Source: a virus
Strand: one strand, 5' to 3'
DNA: 20,696 nt
Virus record (IMG/VR): IMGVR_UViG_3300037993_000064
Span: 1 to 20,696 of that record
Shown: piece by piece, positions 1 to 4,643 of the stretch
How positions within the stretch are numbered: the stretch's first letter is position 1
How the letters are laid out: the number at the start of each line of letters is the position of its first letter
The notes under the pieces: model-generated
The model's database searches: none
What the model saw: only the letters and a program-made list of their open reading frames with translations
Told to the model about the DNA's origin: nothing
Made by a program: the position numbers and the translations under genes

Positions 1-204
1 GGATGTGACCAAAGTAAATTTGATCCGATGACTAAAACTTATACCGGATGTAAATACTTTTCAAATACCGATCCAAGTAAAATAGTTGCCAAACTAGAGG
101 AATTAGGTTATAAGCCACAAATTAAGATAGTTGCACCGCCAGCACAAACCGTTCAGAGTGCTCCCGAGATAGACGTTGATCCGATAGATGAATGGCAAGC
201 CTAA
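1..204 (+). CDS. C-terminal end of an unidentified protein (5' truncated)
   Basis: Frame 1 is open from the first base to a TAA at 202-204, giving 67 residues that enter from outside the window. Two cysteines sit near the left edge (GCD and GCK, 14 residues apart), which could be half of a metal site. The tail is proline- and acid-rich (APPAQ..., then DVDPIDEWQA), typical of a flexible C-terminus on phage DNA-metabolism proteins. The family cannot be recognised from this fragment. The next gene starts at or just before its stop, so it is the upstream member of the same operon. Confidence 0.6.
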   Translation, partial: GCDQSKFDPMTKTYTGCKYFSNTDPSKIVAKLEELGYKPQIKIVAPPAQTVQSAPEIDVDPIDEWQA

Positions 205-205
205 T

Positions 206-373
206 ATGAAAATAAATAAACATATAGAGAGAGCCATTAAAGAAATAAACTTTGCTATTGAGTGGGAAACCAAAGAAAAACAAGATTTAGAGATAGATTT
301 CTGGTTACAACAAATGTATCTACAAGGAAGAATAGACGCATTTAAGGAGTCAATAGAAATACACAACAAATGA
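206..373 (+). CDS. Small hypothetical helical protein
   Basis: A 55-residue charged protein starting two bases after the upstream stop (TAATATG). The same frame also offers an ATG at 188 (61 residues), which would overlap the previous gene by 17 bases. Neither start has a clear Shine-Dalgarno sequence, and the tight spacing favours coupled re-initiation at 206. It is rich in Lys, Glu and Ile (helical: IERAIKEINFAIEW, then QLQ/MYLQGRIDAF-like heptads), with no cysteines, signal peptide or membrane segment. Its stop overlaps the next start as ATGA. No family is recognised; the gene is supported by operon packing rather than similarity. Confidence 0.55.
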   Translation: MKINKHIERAIKEINFAIEWETKEKQDLEIDFWLQQMYLQGRIDAFKESIEIHNK

Positions 374-543
374 CAGACTATTTCAAAGATAACCCAAGGG
401 TTCTGTGTCCCGTTTGCAAGGAGCATACTTTTAGGAGAAAAGCATTTAATAGAAACGGAGAAGAAAGAGTTTATTCGCAATGCCAAGAGTGTTTCCTTAA
501 AAGTAAAGGATTTGATTCTAAAGGTTTACCGATTAAAAAATAA
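370..543 (+). CDS. Zinc-ribbon mini-protein (57 aa)
   Basis: A 57-residue protein whose ATG overlaps the preceding TGA (ATGA at 370-373). It carries two cysteine pairs, CPVC at residues 13-16 and CQEC at residues 38-41, separated by about 21 residues rich in Arg and Lys. This is the layout of a small zinc ribbon that binds nucleic acid or mediates protein contacts. Such mini zinc ribbons are common in phage early operons, and their targets are usually unknown. It is the last gene before a 97-base intergenic gap, so it may close the first operon of the window. The Cys layout is seen directly; zinc binding is inferred. Confidence 0.65.
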   Translation: MTDYFKDNPRVLCPVCKEHTFRRKAFNRNGEERVYSQCQECFLKSKGFDSKGLPIKK

Positions 544-548
544 TTTTT

Positions 549-627
549 CTTGGAGCTAAGCTTGCACCTGCTCGCTAGTATCTGAGTCGAGGAGAACTTC
601 TAAAAACTAAAGTACTCCGGCTCCAAG
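549..627 (+). ncRNA. Candidate structured RNA / structured leader
   Basis: The gap before the lysozyme-like gene folds on paper into a closed multi-branch structure. An 8-bp perfect outer stem (549-556 with 620-627) encloses a 4-bp hairpin (571-574 with 588-591) and a longer hairpin (591-599 with 610-618) of eight pairs with a single A.A mismatch. The two hairpin loops contain TAGT (576-579) and ACTA (606-609), which could pair with each other. The 3' strand of the outer stem abuts the likely ribosome binding site AGAGGAA of the next gene (628-633). No known riboswitch, ribozyme or tRNA is recognised. It could be a cis-regulatory leader, a small phage RNA, or chance pairing. Confidence 0.35.
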
Positions 628-640
628 AGGAATTACTAAC

Positions 641-1120
641 ATGAAACCTAACACAATTTTCGCTACCATAATTCTTGTAACCGCCATAGTCGGCTGGGAT
701 ATTCAGCACAGCCCCAAACAAACTGTGATGGCCCAAGAAGCCCCCAAGATAGATGAAACGACTCATATTACCTCTAGTGTTGTAACAATAGGTTTACCAA
801 CTATTCCGGAAGATATAAAAGGTTATATTCATTATCGTTTTGGGGACAACGCTGACAAGGCTTTATTGGTATTACAAGGTAATGGTCCGGGTAGTTGTGC
901 TGAAAATAGAAACCTAGATCCGACACAAGATAACAACAATATGACATGGGGAGGATATGGAATTGACAGGGGCTACTGGCAAATAAATTCTTACTTTCAT
1001 CCTAAAATAAGTGAATGGTGTACAAGAGATGTTAAGTGTTCTACTGACTATGCCTATAAATTAAGTAAGGGTGGAACGAATTTTTCCGCTTGGACGTGCG
1101 GTAGAGTTTACGGAATATGA
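641..1120 (+). CDS. Lysozyme / lytic transglycosylase-like lysis protein with N-terminal membrane anchor
   Basis: A 159-residue protein, probably the phage muralytic enzyme. Residues about 6-19 form a hydrophobic segment after MKPN (IFATIILVTAIVGW), a signal or signal-anchor sequence that would take the domain across the membrane. The folded part resembles the lysozyme/SLT superfamily: the AENRNLDP stretch (Glu88 as the likely catalytic acid) corresponds to the family's ESxxxP motif, followed by GIDRGYWQIN (107-116), the counterpart of the GxxQIN motif, and a C-terminal SAWTCG. Four cysteines after residue 80 (C86, C127, C133, C153) could form disulfides, which suits an exported enzyme. The start has a fair AGAGGAA site nine bases upstream. 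The lysozyme-like call is good; lysozyme versus transglycosylase chemistry is undecided. It sits among accessory genes and no holin is recognised next to it. Confidence 0.7.
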   Translation: MKPNTIFATIILVTAIVGWDIQHSPKQTVMAQEAPKIDETTHITSSVVTIGLPTIPEDIKGYIHYRFGDNADKALLVLQGNGPGSCAENRNLDPTQDNNNMTWGGYGIDRGYWQINSYFHPKISEWCTRDVKCSTDYAYKLSKGGTNFSAWTCGRVYGI

Positions 1121-1440
1121 TTTTTCCTGTACCAAAACCAGTTAAACGCAAAAAAGAATCCAAGATTAGTGAATGGAATAGGGTACGGAAAGAATTGATT
1201 AAAGATTTTGACAAAGCTGGTATAACAAGTTGTGAGATTAAACTACCACTTTGCTTAAAAAGATACATGTTAGGATTTGCACATACGAAGAAACGCAGAA
1301 ATGTAACGGACTTAAAAAGAGCTGTACTCGCCTGTGAGAATTGCCACACAATAGTTGAATACTCTTGTAAAGCAAATACCGGCAAGACAATGGAAGAGTT
1401 TTTAGAACTAATAATAAATGCAAGAAAAATACAGCCTTAA
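1117..1440 (+). CDS. HNH-nuclease-like zinc protein
   Basis: A 107-residue basic protein that starts inside the stop of the lysozyme-like gene (ATGA). Its core reads C39-x6-C46, then GFAHTKKRRN (H56, N62), then ACENCH (C73, C76, H77). Paired cysteines framing an H...N...H series is the layout of HNH endonucleases, where the histidines bind the metal and activate water. The N-terminus is strongly basic (KPVKRKKESK), as for DNA contact. The domain is short, so it may be a minimal HNH enzyme or a degenerate DNA-binding relative. Its 3' end overlaps the next zinc-ribbon gene by 23 bases. The Cys/His pattern is seen directly; nuclease activity is inferred. Confidence 0.5.
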   Translation: MIFPVPKPVKRKKESKISEWNRVRKELIKDFDKAGITSCEIKLPLCLKRYMLGFAHTKKRRNVTDLKRAVLACENCHTIVEYSCKANTGKTMEEFLELIINARKIQP

Positions 1441-1564
1441 GTGCAAAAAGTGTAAAAGACACGTACCAGAGTTGGTTGACAGCCTTTGTAGAAAATGCCG
1501 TGGAATTGAGGAGAATGATACTTTTGAAATTCATGATCTGAGTGTTGCAAATGAGAAAGGATGA
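1418..1564 (+). CDS. Four-cysteine zinc-knuckle mini-protein (48 aa)
   Basis: A 48-residue protein starting at ATG 1418 inside the end of the HNH-like gene and ending at TGA 1562-1564. It contains CKKC (residues 9-12) and CRKC (24-27), a tight C-x2-C-x11-C-x2-C arrangement typical of a single zinc knuckle, with a basic first half and an acidic tail (EENDTFEIHD). The spacing of the cysteines and its position in the operon support a real gene despite its size. No named family is recognised. A role in nucleic-acid binding or in modulating a host protein is inference only. Confidence 0.55.
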   Translation: MQEKYSLKCKKCKRHVPELVDSLCRKCRGIEENDTFEIHDLSVANEKG

Positions 1565-1581
1565 TTTGAGTAATAAATAAA

Positions 1582-1785
1582 ATGACTGAACACACATCTT
1601 TATCAGGAGGGGGAAGGAAGAAGAGATACCATAAACATATCTGGAAATATGACAGCAGTAATGTAAGAGTTTGCGAAGCACCGTTTCCATTTATTAAGAG
1701 TTGTGGCAAAGAAGAATGGATGACAATAAACGGTTGGGCAGACGCTAAAGATGTAATTAAGGCAAGAAGCGAAATGAATAATTAA
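1582..1785 (+). CDS. Small hypothetical protein (67 aa)
   Basis: A 67-residue protein with a basic, Gly-rich N-terminus (SGGGRKKRYHKH) followed by a WKYDSSNVRVCE...SCGKEEW core with two cysteines and two nearby histidines, a possible Cys2His2-type metal site. No Shine-Dalgarno sequence precedes the ATG, but there is an AGGAGGGGG inside the reading frame at codons 8-11. This resembles the internal leader of the genes at 1790 and 2239, and no usable start follows it here. The family is not recognised. Existence is likely from frame length and packing; function is unknown. Confidence 0.5.
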   Translation: MTEHTSLSGGGRKKRYHKHIWKYDSSNVRVCEAPFPFIKSCGKEEWMTINGWADAKDVIKARSEMNN

Positions 1786-1789
1786 AACA

Positions 1790-1817
1790 ATGAAATCAGG
1801 AGGGAAGAAAATAGAAA
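1790..1817 (+). repeat. 5' cassette edge, copy 1 (second copy 2239-2266)
   Basis: A 28-base sequence beginning ATGAAATCAGGAGGG is present at 1790-1817 and 2239-2266 with a single A/G difference, which changes ATA to ATG at the likely real start codon of the second copy. It contains a strong Shine-Dalgarno core. Similar but shorter AGGAGG-rich sequence occurs at 1602-1618. Confidence 0.7.
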
Positions 1818-1924
1818 AGATAGAAATTACAAAGTATGAAGGAGAATGGGCATTTAGGGGCGATATTAGAACTATAGTTGAAAAGATAAACGAAATAATT
1901 GAATCATTAGAAAAGGAGAGATAA
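1790..1924 (+). CDS. Small hypothetical protein or cassette remnant (44 aa)
   Basis: A 44-residue charged ORF (starts MKSGGKKIEK, ends IIESLEKER). Its first 28 bases match the start of the gene at 2239 with one difference, and its last 26 bases (1899-1924) are identical to 2437-2462, which forms the ribosome binding region of a later gene. Its C-terminus is therefore written in the leader of the next gene. At the position where the 2239 copy has an ATG with perfect Shine-Dalgarno spacing (2260), this copy has ATA. It may be a genuine mini-gene starting at 1790, or the leftover of a replaced cassette. Confidence 0.4.
   Translation: MKSGGKKIEKIEITKYEGEWAFRGDIRTIVEKINEIIESLEKER
1899..1924 (+). 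repeat. 3' cassette edge / ribosome-binding leader, copy 1 (copies 2437-2462 and partly 2626-2639)
   Basis: A 26-base sequence is identical at 1899-1924 and 2437-2462. Its last 14 bases (AAAAGGAGAGATAA) recur a third time at 2626-2639. In each case an ATG follows within two to four bases, so it is the ribosome binding region of the genes at 1928, 2466 and 2643. Confidence 0.75.
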
Positions 1925-1927
1925 ACA

Positions 1928-2242
1928 ATGAAAAAGAAAGAATTAAGATTTGCCTTAATGTTAGACGAGAAACGAGACGAAGTGTTTATAATGGTTGATT
2001 ATGACGTTATTTCGGAGGGTTTATGGGAAAAGAATGGAAAATGGGAGGATTGTTATAGATTGGAATTAGGTAATTTTCAACCCCAACTTATAAGTAAGTT
2101 TGAAGATTGGTCAAAGGGTAAAAGTTTTGAATTAACTGGAATTGGCAAGTTTAAGGGAAAGAAACATACTTATAATGAAATTGCTGTTTTTAAGATGAAA
2201 CAAGCGGTTATGGAAAGAGATAAAAGAATTAAACTTAAATGA
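1928..2242 (+). CDS. Hypothetical protein (104 aa)
   Basis: A 104-residue soluble protein of mixed alpha/beta character: the N-terminal half alternates charged and hydrophobic residues (KKELRFALMLDEKRDEVFIMVDYDV), the middle is Trp- and Glu-rich (GLWEKNGKWEDCYRLELGNF), and the end is basic. It is preceded by AAAAGGAGAG four to ten bases from the ATG, a good ribosome binding site that recurs twice more in this block. Its stop overlaps the ATG at 2239. No known family is recognised; no membrane segment or metal site is visible. Confidence 0.6.
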   Translation: MKKKELRFALMLDEKRDEVFIMVDYDVISEGLWEKNGKWEDCYRLELGNFQPQLISKFEDWSKGKSFELTGIGKFKGKKHTYNEIAVFKMKQAVMERDKRIKLK

Positions 2243-2259
2243 AATCAGGAGGGAAGAAA

Positions 2260-2448
2260 ATGGAAACGGCAGAAGAAATGATTAGAGAACACGAAGAGTT
2301 TAACAAGAAAAGAGAGGCTATTCGTAAACTAAATGAAAGTTTGATTAAAAAGTGGGACTCAATACCTTGGTGGAAGTTTTGGGAAATGCCATCATTTGAA
2401 GAGAGAAGAGATATTATTATATCGAATTGGGATAGATTGAATCATTAG
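2260..2448 (+). CDS. Small hypothetical Trp-rich protein (62 aa)
   Basis: A 62-residue helical, charged protein with a conspicuous aromatic patch (IPWWKFWEMPSFEER). I place the start at 2260 because it is preceded by AGGAGGG with a six-base spacer, the best Shine-Dalgarno in the block. The same frame also opens at 2239, adding MKSGGKK, but that ATG lies upstream of the strong site and has none of its own. The 3' end merges into the repeated AAAAGGAGAGATAA leader of the next gene. WWKFW next to amphipathic helices may be a membrane-surface or protein-docking patch, but this is inference. Family unknown. Confidence 0.55.
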   Translation: METAEEMIREHEEFNKKREAIRKLNESLIKKWDSIPWWKFWEMPSFEERRDIIISNWDRLNH

Positions 2449-2465
2449 AAAAGGAGAGATAATAA

Positions 2466-2627
2466 ATGAAGAAAAAAATATTAAGTTTTCCAAAGAATTT
2501 TGAAGAAGTCAAAGGGGTTATTAAACTTGGAGGTTATAATTATTGGGACTGGAAGTTCCCATTTAGACATTTTAAGAAAGAAGAGGTTAGGATTTTTACA
2601 AACGGTGGCATTTGGTCGGTAAAATAA
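2466..2627 (+). CDS. Small hypothetical aromatic-rich protein (53 aa)
   Basis: A 53-residue protein starting at ATG 2466, right after the repeated AAAAGGAGAGATAA leader. It is basic and aromatic-rich (GGYNYWDWKFPFRHF), with likely short beta strands (VKGVIKL and VRIFTNGGIWSV). No cysteines or membrane helix. Its 3' end runs directly into the third copy of the leader that serves the gene at 2643. The gene is supported by its ribosome binding site and by tight spacing. No family recognised. Confidence 0.5.
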   Translation: MKKKILSFPKNFEEVKGVIKLGGYNYWDWKFPFRHFKKEEVRIFTNGGIWSVK

Positions 2628-2642
2628 AAGGAGAGATAACAA

Positions 2643-2978
2643 ATGAAAGATACAATTTTAGAAGAAATAGACAAATTAAAGTTAATGGTGATGTTGGATA
2701 TGGGTACGCCAGAGAAAACCGACCTTGAAAAATATGAAGAGTTTGTTGACAAAATGATGGGTCGACACGTCAATTGTCGCCATTATCCTTTTGAAAGTTG
2801 CACTTTATGTGACCCAACAGAATACGCCAGTTATAGAAGTCTAAAATGTTTAGTCGAAGATTTATTTTACAGAAAACACGGTGATAAGCGAGAATATCAA
2901 AAACATAGAGATGAAATAAGGAAAATGACGGCTGAAATTATAGCAATGACATTATTTGTACAAAAGGAAATTAAATGA
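2643..2978 (+). CDS. Hypothetical cysteine-containing protein (111 aa)
   Basis: A 111-residue protein with an amphipathic N-terminal half (EEIDKLKLMVMLDMG, then EKYEEFVDKMMG), a central NCRHYPFESCTLCDP segment with three cysteines (C45, C53, C56) and a histidine that could bind a metal, and a charged C-terminal helix. It is translated from the third copy of the AAAAGGAGAGATAA leader. Last gene before the two repeat-protein genes. No named family is recognised. The Cys/His cluster is visible; a structural zinc site is an inference. Confidence 0.55.
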   Translation: MKDTILEEIDKLKLMVMLDMGTPEKTDLEKYEEFVDKMMGRHVNCRHYPFESCTLCDPTEYASYRSLKCLVEDLFYRKHGDKREYQKHRDEIRKMTAEIIAMTLFVQKEIK

Positions 2979-2987
2979 TTTATATTA

Positions 2988-3020
2988 TCTTTAGGTGAGT
3001 AGGAAGGGAGGTGAAAATAT
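2988..3020 (+). repeat. Shared leader of the repeat-protein genes, copy A (copy B 3652-3684)
   Basis: The bases immediately before the genes at 3021 and 3685 are nearly the same: both contain TTTAGGTGAGTAGG, then GGAGGTGAA and an AT-rich spacer to the ATG, differing at only a few positions. The GGAGGTGA is a near-perfect Shine-Dalgarno sequence. The upstream TTTAGGTGAGTAGG half is longer than a ribosome binding site needs, so it may bind a regulator or fold. A degenerate relative (TTTAAGTGAG) occurs near 4260. Confidence 0.75.
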
Positions 3021-3626
3021 ATGACAAAAAAATTTAGACTAACCAGTGAAACTAAAGAATGGTGCGGAATTACTCTACACAGAATAGAATACTTAAAAGA
3101 TTTTGCTGATGTAGAAAAAGGAGAAAAGGGTGGTTGGATAGAGAAGGAAGATAATCTATCACAAGAAGACGACGCTCAGGTTTATGGAGACGCTCAGGTT
3201 TATGGAGACGCTCGGGTTTATGGAGACGCTTGGGTTTCTGGAGACGCTCAGGTTTATGGAAACGCTCGGGTTTATGGAGACGCTTGGGTTTCTGGAAACG
3301 CTCGGGTTTATGGAGACGCTCGGGTTTATGGAGACGCTCAGGTTTATGGAGACGCTCGGATTTCTGGAGACGCTCAGGTTTATGGAGACGCTTGGGTTTC
3401 TGGAAACGCTCGGGTTTATGGAAGTCTCAAACTCATTGAGGGTTATTTCTATCACACAAAACAAAAGTCGGAAGAAATCGAAAAGATAGAACCAGACGAA
3501 GATTATGAGATTCTCTGTTCAGACCCAGAACTAGCAGACGAGGAAAAAGAAACGGATGACAAAACAGAAGAAGCAATGGCTCTTTTGAAAGAGAAAGGTT
3601 ACAAAATAGTTAAACAAGAGGACTGA
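3021..3626 (+). CDS. Hexapeptide-repeat beta-helix protein (DAxVYG/DARVYG family)
   Basis: A 201-residue protein. The N-terminal domain (residues 1-50: KFRLTSETKEW, HRIEYLKDFADVEKGEKGGWIEKEDNLSQ) and the following repeats match a layout I know from many phage and prophage hypothetical proteins, whose function is not established. Residues 51-134 are 14 hexapeptides of type [DN]A[QRW]V[YS]G, which should stack as a left-handed parallel beta helix. The C-terminal tail (135-201) is acidic and probably helical. The start has GGAGG at nine bases. The tandem DNA repeats (18 bp) keep the frame, so copy number could change without breaking the gene. Possible roles include a binding or decoy surface, but no partner can be named. 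Confidence 0.75.
   Translation: MTKKFRLTSETKEWCGITLHRIEYLKDFADVEKGEKGGWIEKEDNLSQEDDAQVYGDAQVYGDARVYGDAWVSGDAQVYGNARVYGDAWVSGNARVYGDARVYGDAQVYGDARISGDAQVYGDAWVSGNARVYGSLKLIEGYFYHTKQKSEEIEKIEPDEDYEILCSDPELADEEKETDDKTEEAMALLKEKGYKIVKQED
3171..3422 (+). repeat. 14 x 18-bp tandem repeat inside the hexapeptide gene
   Basis: Fourteen head-to-tail units of consensus GACGCTCGGGTTTATGGA. Differences between units fall only at positions that change the amino acid (GAC/AAC, CAG/CGG/TGG, GTT/ATT, TAT/TCT). The GCT and GGA codons never vary. Because the unit is a multiple of three and has no stop, other frames are open too, producing shadow reading frames that are not genes. Confidence 0.95.
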
Positions 3627-3651
3627 GAAAGCTCGGCCCTCTCCATTTAAT

Positions 3652-3684
3652 TATTTAGGTGAGTAGGGATGGAGGTGAATATTT
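3652..3684 (+). repeat. Shared leader of the repeat-protein genes, copy B (copy A 2988-3020)
   Basis: Second copy of the TTTAGGTGAGTAGG...GGAGGTGAA leader, ending at the ATG of the pentapeptide-repeat gene. It begins only about 25 bases after the stop of the hexapeptide gene, so each repeat gene carries its own leader. Confidence 0.75.
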
Positions 3685-4221
3685 ATGAAAACAATAAACT
3701 TAACAGACGATCAATTCGAACAAGTTCAAAGCGTGCTTAAAAAAGCAGTTAAAGAAGAAAAAGTAGAAGGAGTGAAAATATATAGTCGATACGATAGTGA
3801 AAAAGTATTATTCGCTTCTACCAAAACGACAATCAAAGAGGCTGTAGTAGAGGCGGTGACGAGTCGTGCCAACTTGATTAGTGCCAACTTGAGTGATGCC
3901 GACTTGAGTTATGCCAACTTGAGTGATGCCAACTTGATTAGTGCCAACTTGAGTGGTGCCAACTTGAGTTATGCCGACTTGATTAGTGCCAACTTGAGTG
4001 ATGCCGACTTGAGTGATGCCAACTTGATTAGTGCCAACTTGAGTTATGCCAACTTGAGTTATGCCAACTTGAGTGATGCCAACTTGATTAGTGCCAACTT
4101 GAGTTATGCCAACTTGAGTTATGCCGACTTGAGTGGTGCCAAAACCGAATACTGCAAAGTTAATTTCTTAAGGTCAGAAAAGAAACAAGCAGAACAGTTT
4201 ATTAAAGGGTTGGATAAGTAA
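3685..4221 (+). CDS. Pentapeptide-repeat protein
   Basis: A 178-residue protein. Residues 1-61 are a charged N-terminal domain ([15 protein letters not shown]..., [13 protein letters not shown]). Residues 62-151 are 18 uninterrupted pentapeptides of the A[ND]L[SI]x type, the hallmark of pentapeptide-repeat proteins that form a right-handed quadrilateral beta helix. The tail (152-178) is basic. In this superfamily some members mimic DNA and protect or inhibit gyrase (Qnr, MfpA), but most have no known role, and nothing here assigns one. It shares its leader with the neighbouring hexapeptide-repeat gene, so two unrelated solenoid proteins are produced from matching translation signals. Confidence 0.85.
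   Translation: MKTINLTDDQFEQVQSVLKKAVKEEKVEGVKIYSRYDSEKVLFASTKTTIKEAVVEAVTSRANLISANLSDADLSYANLSDANLISANLSGANLSYADLISANLSDADLSDANLISANLSYANLSYANLSDANLISANLSYANLSYADLSGAKTEYCKVNFLRSEKKQAEQFIKGLDK
3868..4137 (+). repeat. 18 x 15-bp tandem repeat inside the pentapeptide gene
   Basis: Eighteen units built on GCCAACTTGAGTTAT. GCC and TTG are invariant; AAC/GAC and the last two codons vary, always changing the amino acid. A higher-order 60-bp period is visible: units 11-14 and 15-18 are nearly the same, showing recent block duplication. Confidence 0.95.
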
Positions 4222-4226
4222 TTACA

Positions 4227-4249
4227 CCGCTTCTCAATTCGGGAGGCGG
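4227..4249 (+). terminator. Weak hairpin after the pentapeptide gene, possible terminator
   Basis: CCGCTTCT (4227-4234) can pair with GGGAGGCGG (4242-4249) as an 8-pair stem with two G.T wobbles and a 7-base loop. No U-run follows directly; the nearest T-run is at about 4272-4277. It separates the repeat-protein genes from the groES promoter. Poor as an intrinsic terminator; may be a mere hairpin. Confidence 0.3.
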
Positions 4250-4286
4250 AAGTAAATACTTTAAGTGAGTTATTTTTTGCTTTCTC

Positions 4287-4317
4287 TTGACAACCAAAGA
4301 ATACATAGTGATATACT
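4287..4317 (+). promoter_or_regulatory. Promoter of the groES-groEL operon
   Basis: A perfect -35 TTGACA (4287-4292) and a -10 TATACT (4312-4317) preceded by TG one base away (extended -10, TGATATACT). The spacer is 19 bases, longer than the ideal 17, which the extended -10 can compensate. The predicted start is near 4324, only about 14 bases before the groES ATG, with a small TCTG/CAGA stem-loop between them (4324-4336). Confidence 0.6.
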
Positions 4318-4337
4318 TAATCATCTGACACACAGAA

Positions 4338-4643
4338 ATGACCAAACTTAACTTCACTGCTACCCCCGGGATAATCATAGTAACTCCGATAGAAGAAAAA
4401 GCCTCAACCTTTGTTGTTACCGGCCAAAAACAAGGGAGAATAATTCAAGGCAAAGTTATCTCGGTAGGCGATTACGATACCACAATGAATGGGGAGAAAG
4501 TTGATCCGGCAAGATTTTGCAAAGTTGGGGATATAATCTGGTTTCTTCATTATTATGACGAAGGTGGGGTTGATGTAATGGAAGTCGAAGGCAAGAAATA
4601 TTATTGTGTCAAACTCGGAGATATTAGAGCAAGAATAAAATGA
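4338..4643 (+). CDS. groES: Phage GroES-like co-chaperonin
   Basis: A 101-residue GroES homologue, the heptameric lid that closes the GroEL cage during ATP-driven folding in the cytoplasm. It is recognised from IIIVTPIEEK (like the bacterial VIVKR start of the beta barrel), FVVTG in place of the mobile-loop IVLTG, QGKVISVG matching RGEVLAVG, and CKVGDIIWF matching KVGDIVIF. The segment before FVVTG is about four residues shorter than in E. coli GroES, so the mobile loop that docks on GroEL is reduced. The later loop (HYYDEGGVDVMEVEG) is longer. The stop overlaps the groEL start by four bases, so the two are translationally coupled. No good Shine-Dalgarno is present on the short leader. Confidence 0.85.
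   Translation: MTKLNFTATPGIIIVTPIEEKASTFVVTGQKQGRIIQGKVISVGDYDTTMNGEKVDPARFCKVGDIIWFLHYYDEGGVDVMEVEGKKYYCVKLGDIRARIK

Noticed and set aside
103-486. Minus-strand open frame of 127 aa, and other long minus-strand frames (for example 1238-1690, 5491-6147, 12594-13067)
   Set aside because: All lie opposite well-supported + strand genes and show no family motif; their composition is the complement of those genes.
549-627. A tRNA hidden in the folded region
   Set aside because: No T-arm consensus or anticodon arm in the right register on either strand, despite an acceptor-like closing stem.
1218-1226. A sixth TGGTATAA-like promoter (TGGTATAAC)
   Set aside because: It lies inside the HNH-like coding sequence, has a mismatch at the last key position and no start codon follows at the right distance.
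3159-3489. Open frames on both strands across the hexapeptide repeat (METLGF..., WRRSGLW..., NPSVSI...)
   Set aside because: They are produced by an 18-base repeat that lacks stops in several frames; they have no ribosome binding sites and low-complexity sequences.
3171-4137. Tandem repeats as a possible CRISPR array
   Set aside because: The units are directly adjacent with no spacers and are in frame within protein-coding genes.
3171-4137. Diversity-generating retroelement acting on the repeat genes
   Set aside because: No reverse transcriptase and no template/variable repeat pair in the window; the changes are shared among few alleles and also include C/T sites, which fits unit copying better.
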